A DNA stretch of 64,000 bases from JAFKKS01 sp050187875 (GTDB taxonomy: Bacteria > Pseudomonadota > Alphaproteobacteria > Rhizobiales > Xanthobacteraceae). The notes beneath the pieces are model-generated. The model was not told the origin of the DNA, searched no databases, and was given only the letters and a program-made list of their open reading frames with translations. Shown one piece after another: positions 1 to 6,893 of the stretch (position 1 is the first letter of the stretch; each line of letters opens with the position of its first letter). Location: NCBI GenBank assembly GCA_050187875.1, contig JBFWXB010000003.1, positions 1 through 64,000 on the forward strand. The letters are read 5' to 3'. Both the position numbers and the translations under genes were made by a program.

Positions 1-738
1 TCCGTCGACGAGGTGCAAGAGCACACGGCAGCGCTCGACATGACCGAGGAAGCGGTCGCCGAGGCCAACGCCTTCGCTCGCCCCCTCGATCAGACCGGGA
101 ATGTCAGCCAGCACGAATTCGCGATTGTCGACGCGCACCACGCCGAGCTGGGGATGCAGTGTGGTGAAGGGATAATCGGCGATCTTCGGCTTCGCCGCGC
201 TGACGACCGATAGGAATGTCGATTTGCCCGCGTTCGGCAGGCCGACGAGTCCGGCGTCGGCGATGAGTTTCAGCCGCAGGCGGATCGTGTGTTCCTCGCC
301 CGGCTGGCCGGGATTGGCGTGGCGCGGCGCCCGGTTGGTCGAGGACTTGAAATGCGCGTTGCCGAAGCCGCCATTGCCGCCGCGCGCGAGCGTCACCTTC
401 TCGCCGACCTTGGCGAGGTCGGCGAGAAGGGTCTCGCCGTCCTCCTCGAAGATCTGGGTTCCCGCCGGCACCTTCAGGATCGCGTCGGCGCCGTTCGCCC
501 CGGCACGGTCCTTGCCCATGCCGTTGCCGCCACGCTTGGCTTTGAAGTGCTGCTGGTAGCGGTAGTCGATCAGGGTATTGAGGCCCTCAACTGCCTCGGC
601 AATGACATCGCCGCCGCGCCCGCCGTCGCCACCGTTCGGGCCGCCGAACTCGATGAATTTCTCGCGCCGAAACGAGACGCAGCCGTTCCCGCCCGCGCCG
701 GACTGGATGTAAACCTTGGCCTCGTCGAGGAATTTCAT
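1..738 (-). CDS. obgE: Obg family GTPase ObgE/CgtA, partial
   Basis: This is the ribosome-associated GTPase that acts in late 50S assembly and stress control. The first 246 codons are in the window and the C-terminus lies beyond position 1. The glycine-rich Obg fold fills roughly residues 1-160. The GTPase domain then starts, with G1 (GLPNAGKST, about 166-174), the G2 threonines in YPFTTL (about 189-194) and G3 (DIPG, about 212). The start ATG at 738 gives the family N-terminus MKFLDEAKVY. In many alphaproteobacteria obgE follows rplU-rpmA-GNAT. Here it shares that strand but is about 4.4 kb away, with mostly opposite-strand genes in between. It is divergent from the metallophosphoesterase gene at 852. 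Confidence 0.96.
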   Translation of the reverse strand, partial: MKFLDEAKVYIQSGAGGNGCVSFRREKFIEFGGPNGGDGGRGGDVIAEAVEGLNTLIDYRYQQHFKAKRGGNGMGKDRAGANGADAILKVPAGTQIFEEDGETLLADLAKVGEKVTLARGGNGGFGNAHFKSSTNRAPRHANPGQPGEEHTIRLRLKLIADAGLVGLPNAGKSTFLSVVSAAKPKIADYPFTTLHPQLGVVRVDNREFVLADIPGLIEGASEGVGLGDRFLGHVERCRVLLHLVDG

Positions 739-851
739 CGTCCGACCCGTCAAATACCAATGTTTGGCCTAACATATCCAAGGCGGGAATAAACCGGCGG
801 CGTCTCCGATCTCCTCCCCGGCAGCGCATCCACGCGCGCAGGGAGCCTCAG

Positions 852-1805
852 ATGAAATCGGATCACGACGAAATCAATGGCCGTGAGCACGACGGCCATA
901 CCCGCCGGCATGTCCTCGAATGCATGACCTGGGCCGGAACCGGCATCCTCTGGACCATCAGCGGCGGCGTGCCGCACTCGCTCGGCCTCATCGACCAGGC
1001 CATGGCGCAAGGCAGCGATGCCCTGACCTTCATGCAGATCAGCGACAGCCATATCGGCTTCGACAAGCCCGCGAACCCGAATGTGCGCGGCACCCTCGAG
1101 CTTGCGATCGACCAGATCAAGACGCTGCCGACACGCCCCTCCTTCCTGATCCACACCGGCGACATCTCGCATCTCTCGAAAACGGAGGAGTTCGACAATG
1201 CCGACGCCATCATCTCGCAGGCGCGCCTCGACGTGCACTATGTGCCGGGCGAGCATGATTTCCTCGACGACGAGCAGAAGCTGTATCGGGAGCGATACGG
1301 ACGCGGCACCCGCGGCGCCGGCTGGTACAGCTTCGACGCCAACGGAGTGCATTTCATTGGCCTCGTCAACGTTGTCGACCTCAAGGCCGGCGGCCTCGGC
1401 AATCTCGGCGCCGAGCAGCTCGCATGGCTCGCCGGCGACTTGAAGGACCGCTCGGCAAGCACGCCGATCGTCGTCTTTGCGCACATCCCGCTCTGGGCGG
1501 TCTATCCGACGTGGGGATGGGGAACCGAGGACGGAGCACGCGCCATCGAACTGCTCAAGCGCTTCGGCTCGGTCACGGTGCTCAACGGGCACATCCACCA
1601 GGTGATGCAGAAGGTCGAGGGCAACGTCACCTTCCACACCGCCTTATCGACCGCGTTCCCGCAGCCGGCGCCTGGAACCGCGCCATCCCCCGGTCCGATG
1701 AAAGTCGAGGACGCGAAGCTGCGCAAGCTGCTCGGCACAGCCAGCATCTCTTTCCGCCGCGGCGAGCAGCGCCTCGCGGTGATTGATCGTCCCCTGGAAT
1801 CCTGA
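852..1805 (+). CDS. Tat-exported metallophosphoesterase
   Basis: A calcineurin-like phosphoesterase of 317 residues. Metal-binding motifs are visible in order: QISDSHIG (about 62-69), HTGDISH, GEHD, FAHIPLW and NGHIHQ. Residues 18-35 have a twin arginine (TRRHVL) followed by a hydrophobic stretch, so export to the periplasm by Tat is likely. A purine-rich ribosome site (AGGGAG) lies about 8 nt before the ATG. The stop is 10 nt before the cupredoxin start, and the sigma and anti-sigma genes follow, so the four are probably one operon. The substrate cannot be read from the sequence. A periplasmic phosphomonoesterase or phosphodiesterase is the safest description. Confidence 0.9.
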   Translation: MKSDHDEINGREHDGHTRRHVLECMTWAGTGILWTISGGVPHSLGLIDQAMAQGSDALTFMQISDSHIGFDKPANPNVRGTLELAIDQIKTLPTRPSFLIHTGDISHLSKTEEFDNADAIISQARLDVHYVPGEHDFLDDEQKLYRERYGRGTRGAGWYSFDANGVHFIGLVNVVDLKAGGLGNLGAEQLAWLAGDLKDRSASTPIVVFAHIPLWAVYPTWGWGTEDGARAIELLKRFGSVTVLNGHIHQVMQKVEGNVTFHTALSTAFPQPAPGTAPSPGPMKVEDAKLRKLLGTASISFRRGEQRLAVIDRPLES

Positions 1806-1815
1806 GGTTTTGAAA

Positions 1816-2178
1816 ATGCCGAACATACACAGCCGCCGCGACACGGCGGCGGCCCTCCTTGTCGCGCTGGCTTTCGGGCTTTGCGCTTTCTCGCCGTCGC
1901 CCGCGGCGGCTGCCGACGCGAAGGTGACGATCGACAACTTCACCTTCGATCCGCCGAAGCTCACGGTGAAGGCGGGGACAACCGTCACCTGGGTCAACCG
2001 CGACGACATTCCGCACACCGTTGCGTCGTCGACCCGCGTCTTCAAGTCGAAGGCGCTCGACACCGACGACTCCTTCACGTTCACGTTCACGACACCTGGC
2101 TCGTACGCATATTTTTGCTCGTTGCATCCGCATATGACCGGGACCATCGTGGTGGAGGCGCCAAGCGCAACGCAGTGA
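1816..2178 (+). CDS. Amicyanin-like cupredoxin
   Basis: A small periplasmic blue-copper protein of 120 residues. It has a signal peptide (hydrophobic stretch ending SPAAAAD) followed by a single cupredoxin domain. The type 1 copper ligands are visible as His in DIPHTVAS and Cys-x2-His-x2-Met in YFCSLHPHM near the C-terminus, the amicyanin/pseudoazurin arrangement. The ATG at 1816 is preferred over the upstream in-frame ATG at 1783. It has a TGAGG site about 8 nt upstream and gives a normal signal peptide, while 1783 lies inside the previous gene. It is sandwiched between the metallophosphoesterase and the sigma factor, which suggests a role in periplasmic copper or electron handling under that sigma factor. 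Confidence 0.92.
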   Translation: MPNIHSRRDTAAALLVALAFGLCAFSPSPAAAADAKVTIDNFTFDPPKLTVKAGTTVTWVNRDDIPHTVASSTRVFKSKALDTDDSFTFTFTTPGSYAYFCSLHPHMTGTIVVEAPSATQ

Positions 2179-2188
2179 GTTGAGCACG

Positions 2189-2740
2189 ATGGTGAGCGGC
2201 GATGATGCCGAGGCAGCGTTGCGGTTCCGCGAGAGCGCGCTCGCGCATCTCGACGACGTCTACACATTGGCACGCTATCTGCTCGGCAATGTCGCGGATG
2301 CGGAAGATGCGACGCAGGAGTGTTTCCTGCGAGCGTTCAAGCATTTCGAGACCTTCCGCGGCGGCGCCGTGAAGCCGTGGCTCTTCGCCATCCTGCGCAA
2401 CGTCTGCCGCGCCGAATGGACACGCCGCGGCAGCGCGCCGACACCGAGCGAGACAGCCGACGACGGCGCGGCCGCACCGCTCTGGGCGGAGCACACGGCA
2501 ACACCCGAGGCGGCGATGTTGCGCCGCCTCGATGACGAGACCATTCGCCGGCTGATCGCCGCCCTGCCGGACGAATTCCGCGAAACGATCGTGCTGCGGG
2601 AGGTGAGTGAATTGAGCTACCGCGAGATTGCCGAGGTCACGGGCACGCCCGTCGGAACGGTGATGTCGCGCCTGGCGCGCGGACGCGCTTTGCTGCGCAA
2701 CGCGTGGCTTGCGGCCGAGCAGGAAGGAGCGCCGGCATGA
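2189..2740 (+). CDS. ECF-family RNA polymerase sigma factor
   Basis: An extracytoplasmic-function sigma factor of about 183 residues with the two expected domains. Sigma-2 contains YLLGNVADAEDATQECFLRA and the PWLFAILRN helix. Sigma-4 contains the helix-turn-helix LSYREIAEVTGTPVGTVMSR, and a charged linker joins them. The ATG at 2189 is used; an in-frame TTG at 2180 is a possible alternative. The stop overlaps the start of the anti-sigma gene in an ATGA, so translation is probably coupled. It lies directly after the cupredoxin gene and is likely autoregulated with the operon. I could not find a convincing ECF promoter upstream of 852, so the target motif is unknown. Confidence 0.94.
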   Translation: MVSGDDAEAALRFRESALAHLDDVYTLARYLLGNVADAEDATQECFLRAFKHFETFRGGAVKPWLFAILRNVCRAEWTRRGSAPTPSETADDGAAAPLWAEHTATPEAAMLRRLDDETIRRLIAALPDEFRETIVLREVSELSYREIAEVTGTPVGTVMSRLARGRALLRNAWLAAEQEGAPA

Positions 2741-3492
2741 CCTGCGAAGAAGCGGAAGTCCTGCTGCATGCGCTCATCGACAATGAGCTCGACGCCGGCC
2801 ATGCGCGAGAGGTAGAGGCGCATGTCGCGACCTGCGCAGCCTGCGCCGCAAAACTCAAGGCTTATGGCGACATGCGAACGGCGCTCGCCGGCGCCGATCT
2901 GCGCCATGCGGCGCCCGCCGGACTGCGCCTACGAATTAACGCGAGCCTGCCGGCCCGCGCAGCGCGCAAAATGGATCGCCGGATGCTGCTGCGCGGTTTC
3001 GCCACCGGCTCGGCGGCCACGGCTGCGATTGCAGCGAGCGGCGCGTTCCTGTTCCTGCAAAGCGGACGCGAGACACAGCTTCTCGGCGAGGTCGCTGCCG
3101 CGCATGTGCGCTCCTTGCAGGCCGATCACCTTACCGACGTCGCATCGACCAATCAGCACACGGTGAAGCCGTGGTTCAACGGCCGGCTCGATCTCGCGCC
3201 GCCGGTCGTCGACCTCACGGCGCAGGGCTTCACCTTGCTCGGCGGACGTCTCGATTACATCGGCGGGCGGCCCGTCGCGGCGCTCGTCTATCGGCGGCGC
3301 CAGCACGTCATCAACCTTTTCGTCGCCGAGGGCCCGCGGCAACCATCGCAGCCCAACGTCGAGATCGTTCAAGGCTTCAATGTTCTGCGCTGGGGCGATC
3401 GCGGCCTCGACCTCTTTGCGATCAGCGACCTCAATATCGACGAGCTGCAGGAGTTCGAGAAGAAGTTCACGGCTGCAGAAAAGAGCAACTGA
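2737..3492 (+). CDS. Zinc-binding transmembrane anti-sigma factor
   Basis: A 251-residue cognate anti-sigma factor. The N-terminal cytoplasmic part has the ZAS signature H-x3-C-x2-C (HVATCAAC, about residues 28-35). A single hydrophobic segment follows near residues 93-112, and the C-terminal domain is probably periplasmic (LGGRLDYIGGRPVAALVY). It starts inside the sigma gene stop (ATGA overlap at 2737). The expected job is to hold the sigma factor at the membrane and release it on an envelope signal. Because the operon carries a cupredoxin, copper or redox stress is a reasonable guess but not proven. Confidence 0.9.
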   Translation: MTCEEAEVLLHALIDNELDAGHAREVEAHVATCAACAAKLKAYGDMRTALAGADLRHAAPAGLRLRINASLPARAARKMDRRMLLRGFATGSAATAAIAASGAFLFLQSGRETQLLGEVAAAHVRSLQADHLTDVASTNQHTVKPWFNGRLDLAPPVVDLTAQGFTLLGGRLDYIGGRPVAALVYRRRQHVINLFVAEGPRQPSQPNVEIVQGFNVLRWGDRGLDLFAISDLNIDELQEFEKKFTAAEKSN

Positions 3493-3498
3493 GAACGC

Positions 3499-3526
3499 GT
3501 CATGCCCGCGCTGTCACGGGCATGAC
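3499..3526. terminator. Hairpin between convergent genes
   Basis: A perfect 10-bp inverted repeat, GTCATGCCCG (3499-3508) and CGGGCATGAC (3517-3526), with an 8-nt loop. It lies 6 bp after the anti-sigma stop and before the convergent brnA stop. No T-run follows on either strand, so it may act as a processing or stability hairpin rather than a classical terminator. Its GTCAT/ATGAC ends match the dispersed repeat families of this window. Confidence 0.55.
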
Positions 3527-3544
3527 GGCGACTGCCGGGACAGA

Positions 3545-3802
3545 TCAGCGCTTGCGCCCAGCGACCGCGCGCTCGAGCGTCTGGCGGATATAGCGCTGAT
3601 ACGGAATCCCCTGCCGCTTCGCCCGCTCGCGGACTGCGCTCAAGAGACTTTCGGAGAGGCGCAGATTGATCGACTTCTCCTTCGGCAGGAACTCAAAGCG
3701 AACCGGCTTGAAATTCCCCGCGTGCAGGTAATCGGACAAATCCTGCTCGAGGAATGCTTCAGCTTCTTCATCGGTTTTGAGGATCGGAAATTTCTTTTTC
3801 AT
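3545..3802 (-). CDS. brnA: BrnA/CopG-type antitoxin
   Basis: An 85-residue antitoxin of the ribbon-helix-helix kind. The C-terminal half (INLRLSESLLSAVRERAKRQ, then GIPYQRYIRQTLERAV) is a CopG-like RHH DNA-binding unit. The acidic N-terminal half is expected to bind the toxin. The start at 3802 is favoured because a strong AAGGAGGT ribosome site lies about 8 nt upstream. An earlier in-frame ATG at 3838 lacks one. The gene overlaps the 3' end of brnT by 35 bp, the usual toxin-first order of brnTA. RHH antitoxins of this family repress their own promoter together with the toxin. Confidence 0.88.
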   Translation of the reverse strand: MKKKFPILKTDEEAEAFLEQDLSDYLHAGNFKPVRFEFLPKEKSINLRLSESLLSAVRERAKRQGIPYQRYIRQTLERAVAGRKR

Positions 3803-4085
3803 ACTTTCGGACCTCCTTCGCGTGCATCGGCCGCGCACTGATCGGCCGCACCAGCGTCATGCCGCCCTTCTGCCGAAGCGTGAAGACAACCAGGGCATAG
3901 CGGCCCGAGGGGACGCGACCGACCGCGATCAATCGATGCTCGATCAACGAATGTTCGACATCGGGGACGATCAGGGTCTCGTTATGGGCGACGACGCTTT
4001 CGACCTCTTCAAGGCTCAGCCCATGCTTACGGCACTTATCCCGATTGCCGGCATCCCAGTCGAAACCAGCAATCGCCCCTAGCAT
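3768..4085 (-). CDS. brnT: BrnT family ribonuclease toxin
   Basis: A 105-residue BrnT toxin, a family with a RelE-like fold that cleaves RNA. Family hallmarks are FDWDAGNRDKCRKHGLSLEE near the N-terminus, then RLIAVGRVPSGRYALVVFT, and RPISARPMHAKEVRKYE near the C-terminus, which holds conserved Arg and Glu residues. The start is fixed at 4085 because an in-frame TAA lies 4-6 nt upstream. No ribosome site precedes it, and the promoter predicts transcription starting at or next to the A of the ATG. The antitoxin follows with a 35-bp overlap. Confidence 0.9.
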   Translation of the reverse strand: MLGAIAGFDWDAGNRDKCRKHGLSLEEVESVVAHNETLIVPDVEHSLIEHRLIAVGRVPSGRYALVVFTLRQKGGMTLVRPISARPMHAKEVRKYEKEISDPQNR

Positions 4086-4090
4086 AATTT

Positions 4091-4119
4091 ATGTATGCAT
4101 TTGCCTATACAAATGTCAA
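4091..4119 (-). promoter_or_regulatory. brnTA promoter
   Basis: On the minus strand a perfect TTGACA (4114-4119) is followed by a 17-nt spacer and ATACAT (4091-4096). Transcription should begin 6-8 nt past the -10, at about 4085-4083, which coincides with the brnT start codon at 4085. This predicts a leaderless toxin message. Confidence 0.65.
4092..4111. promoter_or_regulatory. Candidate brnTA operator
   Basis: The inverted repeat TGTAT-N10-ATACA spans the promoter spacer and the -10 element. A ribbon-helix-helix antitoxin bound here would block RNA polymerase. The assignment rests on position and symmetry only. Confidence 0.5.
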
Positions 4120-4196
4120 GACAGCAAAAAAAGTAACCTTGAGCCGCGCGCCACCGCTCTCTACAGGTCCGCTTCCAGTCTCTTGCCATTCGCGTC

Positions 4197-5117
4197 ATGA
4201 TCTCGCCTTCGGCCTTCGCCCCACAATCCGCGCGTCGCGATGCCCTCATCGGCATCGGGCTGATGTTGCTTGGCTGCTTCCTCTACACCGCCAACGATGC
4301 GCTCGGAAAATGGCTGCTCGTGACCTATTCGGTCTGGCAGATGCTCTTGATCCGCAGCACCGCGGCGCTCGTCTTGCTCGCGCCGTTCGTCTGGCGCACG
4401 GGATGGGCCGCGTTTCGCAACGCGCCGCGGCCATGGCTGCAGATGGTGCGTATCATCCTCTCCTCGCTCGAAGTGGTGATGTTCTTCCTCGCGGTCACGC
4501 ATCTGCCGCTCGCCGACACCGTGATCTTCTATCTCGCCGGGCCGATCTACGTGACCGCGCTCTCAGCGCTCCTTCTCGGCGAGAAGGTCGGGTGGCGGCG
4601 CTGGTCGGCAGTGATTGTCGGCTTTGTCGGTGTCCTCATCGCGCTGAAGCCGTCGCCGGCGACGCTGACCTGGCCGGCGCTCATCGCGCTCGGCGGCAGC
4701 ATCGCGTTCGCTTTCCTGATGATCACGACGCGCGTCGTGCGCGGAACGCCCGACATCGTCCTCGCGTCGGGGCAGATCGTCGCGACATTCGCGCTGGCGA
4801 TCGTGACTGCGCCGTTCGCATGGAAGTCCGCGCCGCTTAGCGACGTCGCGCAGATGGCGCTCCTCGGCGTGGTCGGGATGACCGCGCTTCTTTGCGTCAA
4901 CCGCTCGCTGATCCTCGCGCCGGCGTCTCTCGTCGTGCCCTATCAGTACACGATGCTCGTCTGGGCGACGCTGTTCGGCTATCTCGTGTTCGGCGACGTG
5001 CCGACGCCGCATGTGATCATCGGCGGCGCGATCATCGTCGCCGCCGGTCTCTTCATCTTCTTCCGGGAGCAGCGCGTGGGGCGGGGTGAGGAGCCAGTCA
5101 CCCCGCCGCCGACGTAA
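4197..5117 (+). CDS. DMT superfamily (EamA) transporter
   Basis: A 306-residue inner-membrane protein with about ten hydrophobic segments and two EamA repeats. The first repeat includes LLIRSTAALVLLAPFVW and ADTVIFYLAGPIYVTALSAL. The second includes SLVVPYQYTMLVWATLFGYL. Such proteins usually export small metabolites such as amino acids or nucleotide-related compounds. The substrate cannot be assigned. It is divergent from brnT and convergent with the GNAT gene, whose stop is only a few bases away. A second, unrelated copy of this superfamily lies at 23445 and a half-size one at 56347. Confidence 0.9.
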   Translation: MISPSAFAPQSARRDALIGIGLMLLGCFLYTANDALGKWLLVTYSVWQMLLIRSTAALVLLAPFVWRTGWAAFRNAPRPWLQMVRIILSSLEVVMFFLAVTHLPLADTVIFYLAGPIYVTALSALLLGEKVGWRRWSAVIVGFVGVLIALKPSPATLTWPALIALGGSIAFAFLMITTRVVRGTPDIVLASGQIVATFALAIVTAPFAWKSAPLSDVAQMALLGVVGMTALLCVNRSLILAPASLVVPYQYTMLVWATLFGYLVFGDVPTPHVIIGGAIIVAAGLFIFFREQRVGRGEEPVTPPPT

Positions 5118-5123
5118 GTCGCC

Positions 5124-5729
5124 TCAGGCGACGCGCCGCACCGCGCGCCAGCTCTTCAACGATTCCCAGATGCGCTTCTCGAGCCGGAAGCGGTCGATCG
5201 GCGCCGAGCTTGCAATCGCGCGGATGCGATAGAGACCGACGCCGGTCCATTGGAAGCCGCACTTCTCGAGCACCCGGCGCGAGGCCGGATTGGTCACGCG
5301 CGCTCCGGCGTTAAGGAACGCGTGGCCTGCGTCCTCGAACGCGTGGTCGATCACGGCGCGCACGGCTTCGGTCGCGAAGCCCTGCCCCCAGAACGGCACG
5401 CCGAGCCAATAGCCGAGCTCGGCCGCCTGTCCGTCGAGCACGCCGACGCCGCAGCCGCCGATCACGGCTCCGTTCTCGGCGAGGGTGATGACGAATGCCG
5501 TCTCGGCGCTCGGTTCGTCAAGGCTCGCAATGTAAGCCTCTGCGTCGGCGACTTTGTAAGGATGAGGGATGCGCGCAGTATTCTCTGCAATGCGCCGATC
5601 ATTCGCGAGCGTCGCGATCGCTTTAGCGTCCTCGAAGCGCGGCGCGCGCAGAATGAGCCGCTCGGTCTCGAGGACGGGGATACTGTCCCCTCTCAAGAAG
5701 GCGGCGGACCTTTCCTCCAGTAACGTCAT
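5124..5729 (-). CDS. GNAT family N-acetyltransferase
   Basis: A 201-residue RimJ/RimL-like acetyltransferase. The N-terminal beta strand ETERLILRAPRFEDA and the acetyl-CoA loop region GVPFWGQGFATEAVRAVIDH are typical, followed by NPASRRVLEKCGFQ. It probably acetylates a protein N-terminus or small amine. The start at 5729 has a GGAG site about 7 nt upstream. It follows rpmA on the same strand after a 116-bp gap with a strong hairpin. The rplU-rpmA-GNAT order is common in Hyphomicrobiales, which supports the taxonomic placement. Confidence 0.92.
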   Translation of the reverse strand: MTLLEERSAAFLRGDSIPVLETERLILRAPRFEDAKAIATLANDRRIAENTARIPHPYKVADAEAYIASLDEPSAETAFVITLAENGAVIGGCGVGVLDGQAAELGYWLGVPFWGQGFATEAVRAVIDHAFEDAGHAFLNAGARVTNPASRRVLEKCGFQWTGVGLYRIRAIASSAPIDRFRLEKRIWESLKSWRAVRRVA

Positions 5730-5801
5730 TTTTTGGCTCCTTAAAAGCGTCGAGGGGAGCCGGTTTCCCGTCTCCCCTCGCGTATCGGAACCCTTCGATC
5801 C

Positions 5802-5823
5802 GCCGGTTTGACAAGAAACCGGC
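5802..5823 (-). terminator. Hairpin downstream of rpmA
   Basis: A perfect 8-bp stem, GCCGGTTT (5802-5809) and AAACCGGC (5816-5823), with a 6-nt loop, lies 23 bp past the rpmA stop. There is no U-run after it. It could be an attenuator or an mRNA-stabilising hairpin that separates ribosomal protein expression from the GNAT gene. Confidence 0.5.
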
Positions 5824-5845
5824 AGGGACCAGTGGTCGTGCCGGG

Positions 5846-6118
5846 CTAGTGGGTCGCAGCCTCCGTCATCGGACGTACCGACACGTAAGTGCGACCTTTG
5901 GCTTTCGTATTGAACTCCACGCGACCGTTAATGAGAGCGAACAACGTATGATCTTTTCCGACACCGACATTTTGGCCGGCATGCCATTTGGTGCCGCGCT
6001 GGCGCGCAAGAATATTGCCGGCGAGAACGATCTCGCCGCCATACTTCTTCACGCCGAGGCGGCGACCTTCAGAGTCGCGCCCATTGCGTGAGGAGCCGCC
6101 TGCTTTCTTGTGTGCCAT
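5846..6118 (-). CDS. rpmA: 50S ribosomal protein L27
   Basis: Full-length bacterial L27 of 90 residues, a component of the large subunit near the peptidyl-transferase centre. The N-terminus MAHKKAGGSSRNGRDSEGRR is the family signature, and the rest (GGEIVLAGNILARQRGT, HAGQNVGVGKDHTLFAL) matches throughout. The N-terminus is mature-like, without the cleaved extension seen in Firmicutes. It lies 74 bp after rplU on the same strand, so both are presumably cotranscribed. Confidence 0.98.
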   Translation of the reverse strand: MAHKKAGGSSRNGRDSEGRRLGVKKYGGEIVLAGNILARQRGTKWHAGQNVGVGKDHTLFALINGRVEFNTKAKGRTYVSVRPMTEAATH

Positions 6119-6192
6119 CGTGAAAATTCCGTCTCGTTTTCTTCTATACCTGATTCCGCGACGAATGCATCACAGGCGTCGCGGCGCTTCGA

Positions 6193-6696
6193 TCACTTTT
6201 TATCGCCACTCTTTGCAGGCTTCTTTTCAGACTTTGGTTTGGCCGCAGCCTTTGGCCTCGCAGCTGTTTTCGGCTTGGCCGCAGCTTTCGCCTTGGCCTT
6301 CGGCGCTTCGGCCCCCTCCGAAGCCTCGGCGGCGACAGGCGCTGGCTTTGGCTTCTTTTCGCGCGCGGGCTTCGAGGGCTTCGCGCCGTCGGTGAGGATC
6401 TCAGTGATCCGCAGCAGCGTGAATTCCTGACGGTGCCCGCGCTTGCGGCGCGAATTCTGGCGGCGGCGCTTCTTAAAGGCGATGACCTTGGGGCCGCGGC
6501 CCTGCTCGACGACCTCGGCCGCAACGGACGCGCCGCTGACCGTCGGATTGCCGAATTGAGGGTTGTCGCCACCAAGAAGGATCACTTCTCCAAGCTGGAC
6601 GATCTCACCCTGCGCGCCGGCGACTCTCGCGACGCTGATCAGGTCGTCGGCGGCGACGCGGTATTGCTTGCCGCCGGTTTTGATGACTGCGAACAT
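6193..6696 (-). CDS. rplU: 50S ribosomal protein L21 with basic C-terminal tail
   Basis: L21 binds 23S rRNA in the large subunit. The first ~103 residues are the usual domain: MFAVIKTGGKQYRV, then the RNA-binding KVIAFKKRRRQNSRRKRGHR. A tail of about 64 residues of Ala, Lys and Pro follows (repeated AAAKPK-type units), resembling a histone H1 tail. The full protein is 167 residues, against about 103 in E. coli. The second of two close ATGs (6696) is chosen because GAGG lies 6 nt upstream of it, whereas the ATG at 6702 directly abuts that site. It leads the rplU-rpmA unit. Confidence 0.96.
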   Translation of the reverse strand: MFAVIKTGGKQYRVAADDLISVARVAGAQGEIVQLGEVILLGGDNPQFGNPTVSGASVAAEVVEQGRGPKVIAFKKRRRQNSRRKRGHRQEFTLLRITEILTDGAKPSKPAREKKPKPAPVAAEASEGAEAPKAKAKAAAKPKTAARPKAAAKPKSEKKPAKSGDKK

Positions 6697-6812
6697 CTTC
6701 ATCCTCGCGTTCGATCCAGCGCTCGGGCGCGAAGGCCCGGGCCAGCTTCTTTACAGTCGGTTAAGCCTGTTTTGCGTTTGCGCGACAGGCCATGGCCGGG
6801 CGCAAAACAAAC

Positions 6813-6834
6813 GGCGCGGGAAATTACCCGCGCC
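6813..6834 (-). promoter_or_regulatory. Leader hairpin upstream of rplU
   Basis: A perfect 8-bp stem, GGCGCGGG (6813-6820) and CCCGCGCC (6827-6834), with a 6-nt loop. On the minus strand it is followed by a T-rich GTTTGTTTTG. It lies about 117 nt before the rplU start. It could be a second terminator for the S24 repressor gene or an attenuator in the rplU leader. The sequence alone does not decide. Confidence 0.5.
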
Positions 6835-6879
6835 AAGCTGCGTTCATGTACCGAACGGGGCCGCACCCGTCAAGCAAAA

Positions 6880-6893
6880 GGGCCTTTCGGCCC
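6880..6893 (-). terminator. Rho-independent terminator of the S24 repressor gene
   Basis: On the minus strand GGGCC-GAAA-GGCCC is followed by TTTTGCTT. The stem begins in the last base of the stop codon (6893-6895), so the terminator and gene end overlap. The loop is a stable GNRA tetraloop. Confidence 0.7.

Noticed and set aside
739..851. ECF promoter before the phosphoesterase operon
   Set aside because: A GGGAAT near 784 and CGTC near 801 are too close (about 11-12 nt) for a functional -35/-10 pair of this sigma class.
6697..6892. Possible tRNA gene upstream of rplU
   Set aside because: In some relatives a tRNA lies there, but no cloverleaf with T-loop and anticodon arm could be made on either strand here.
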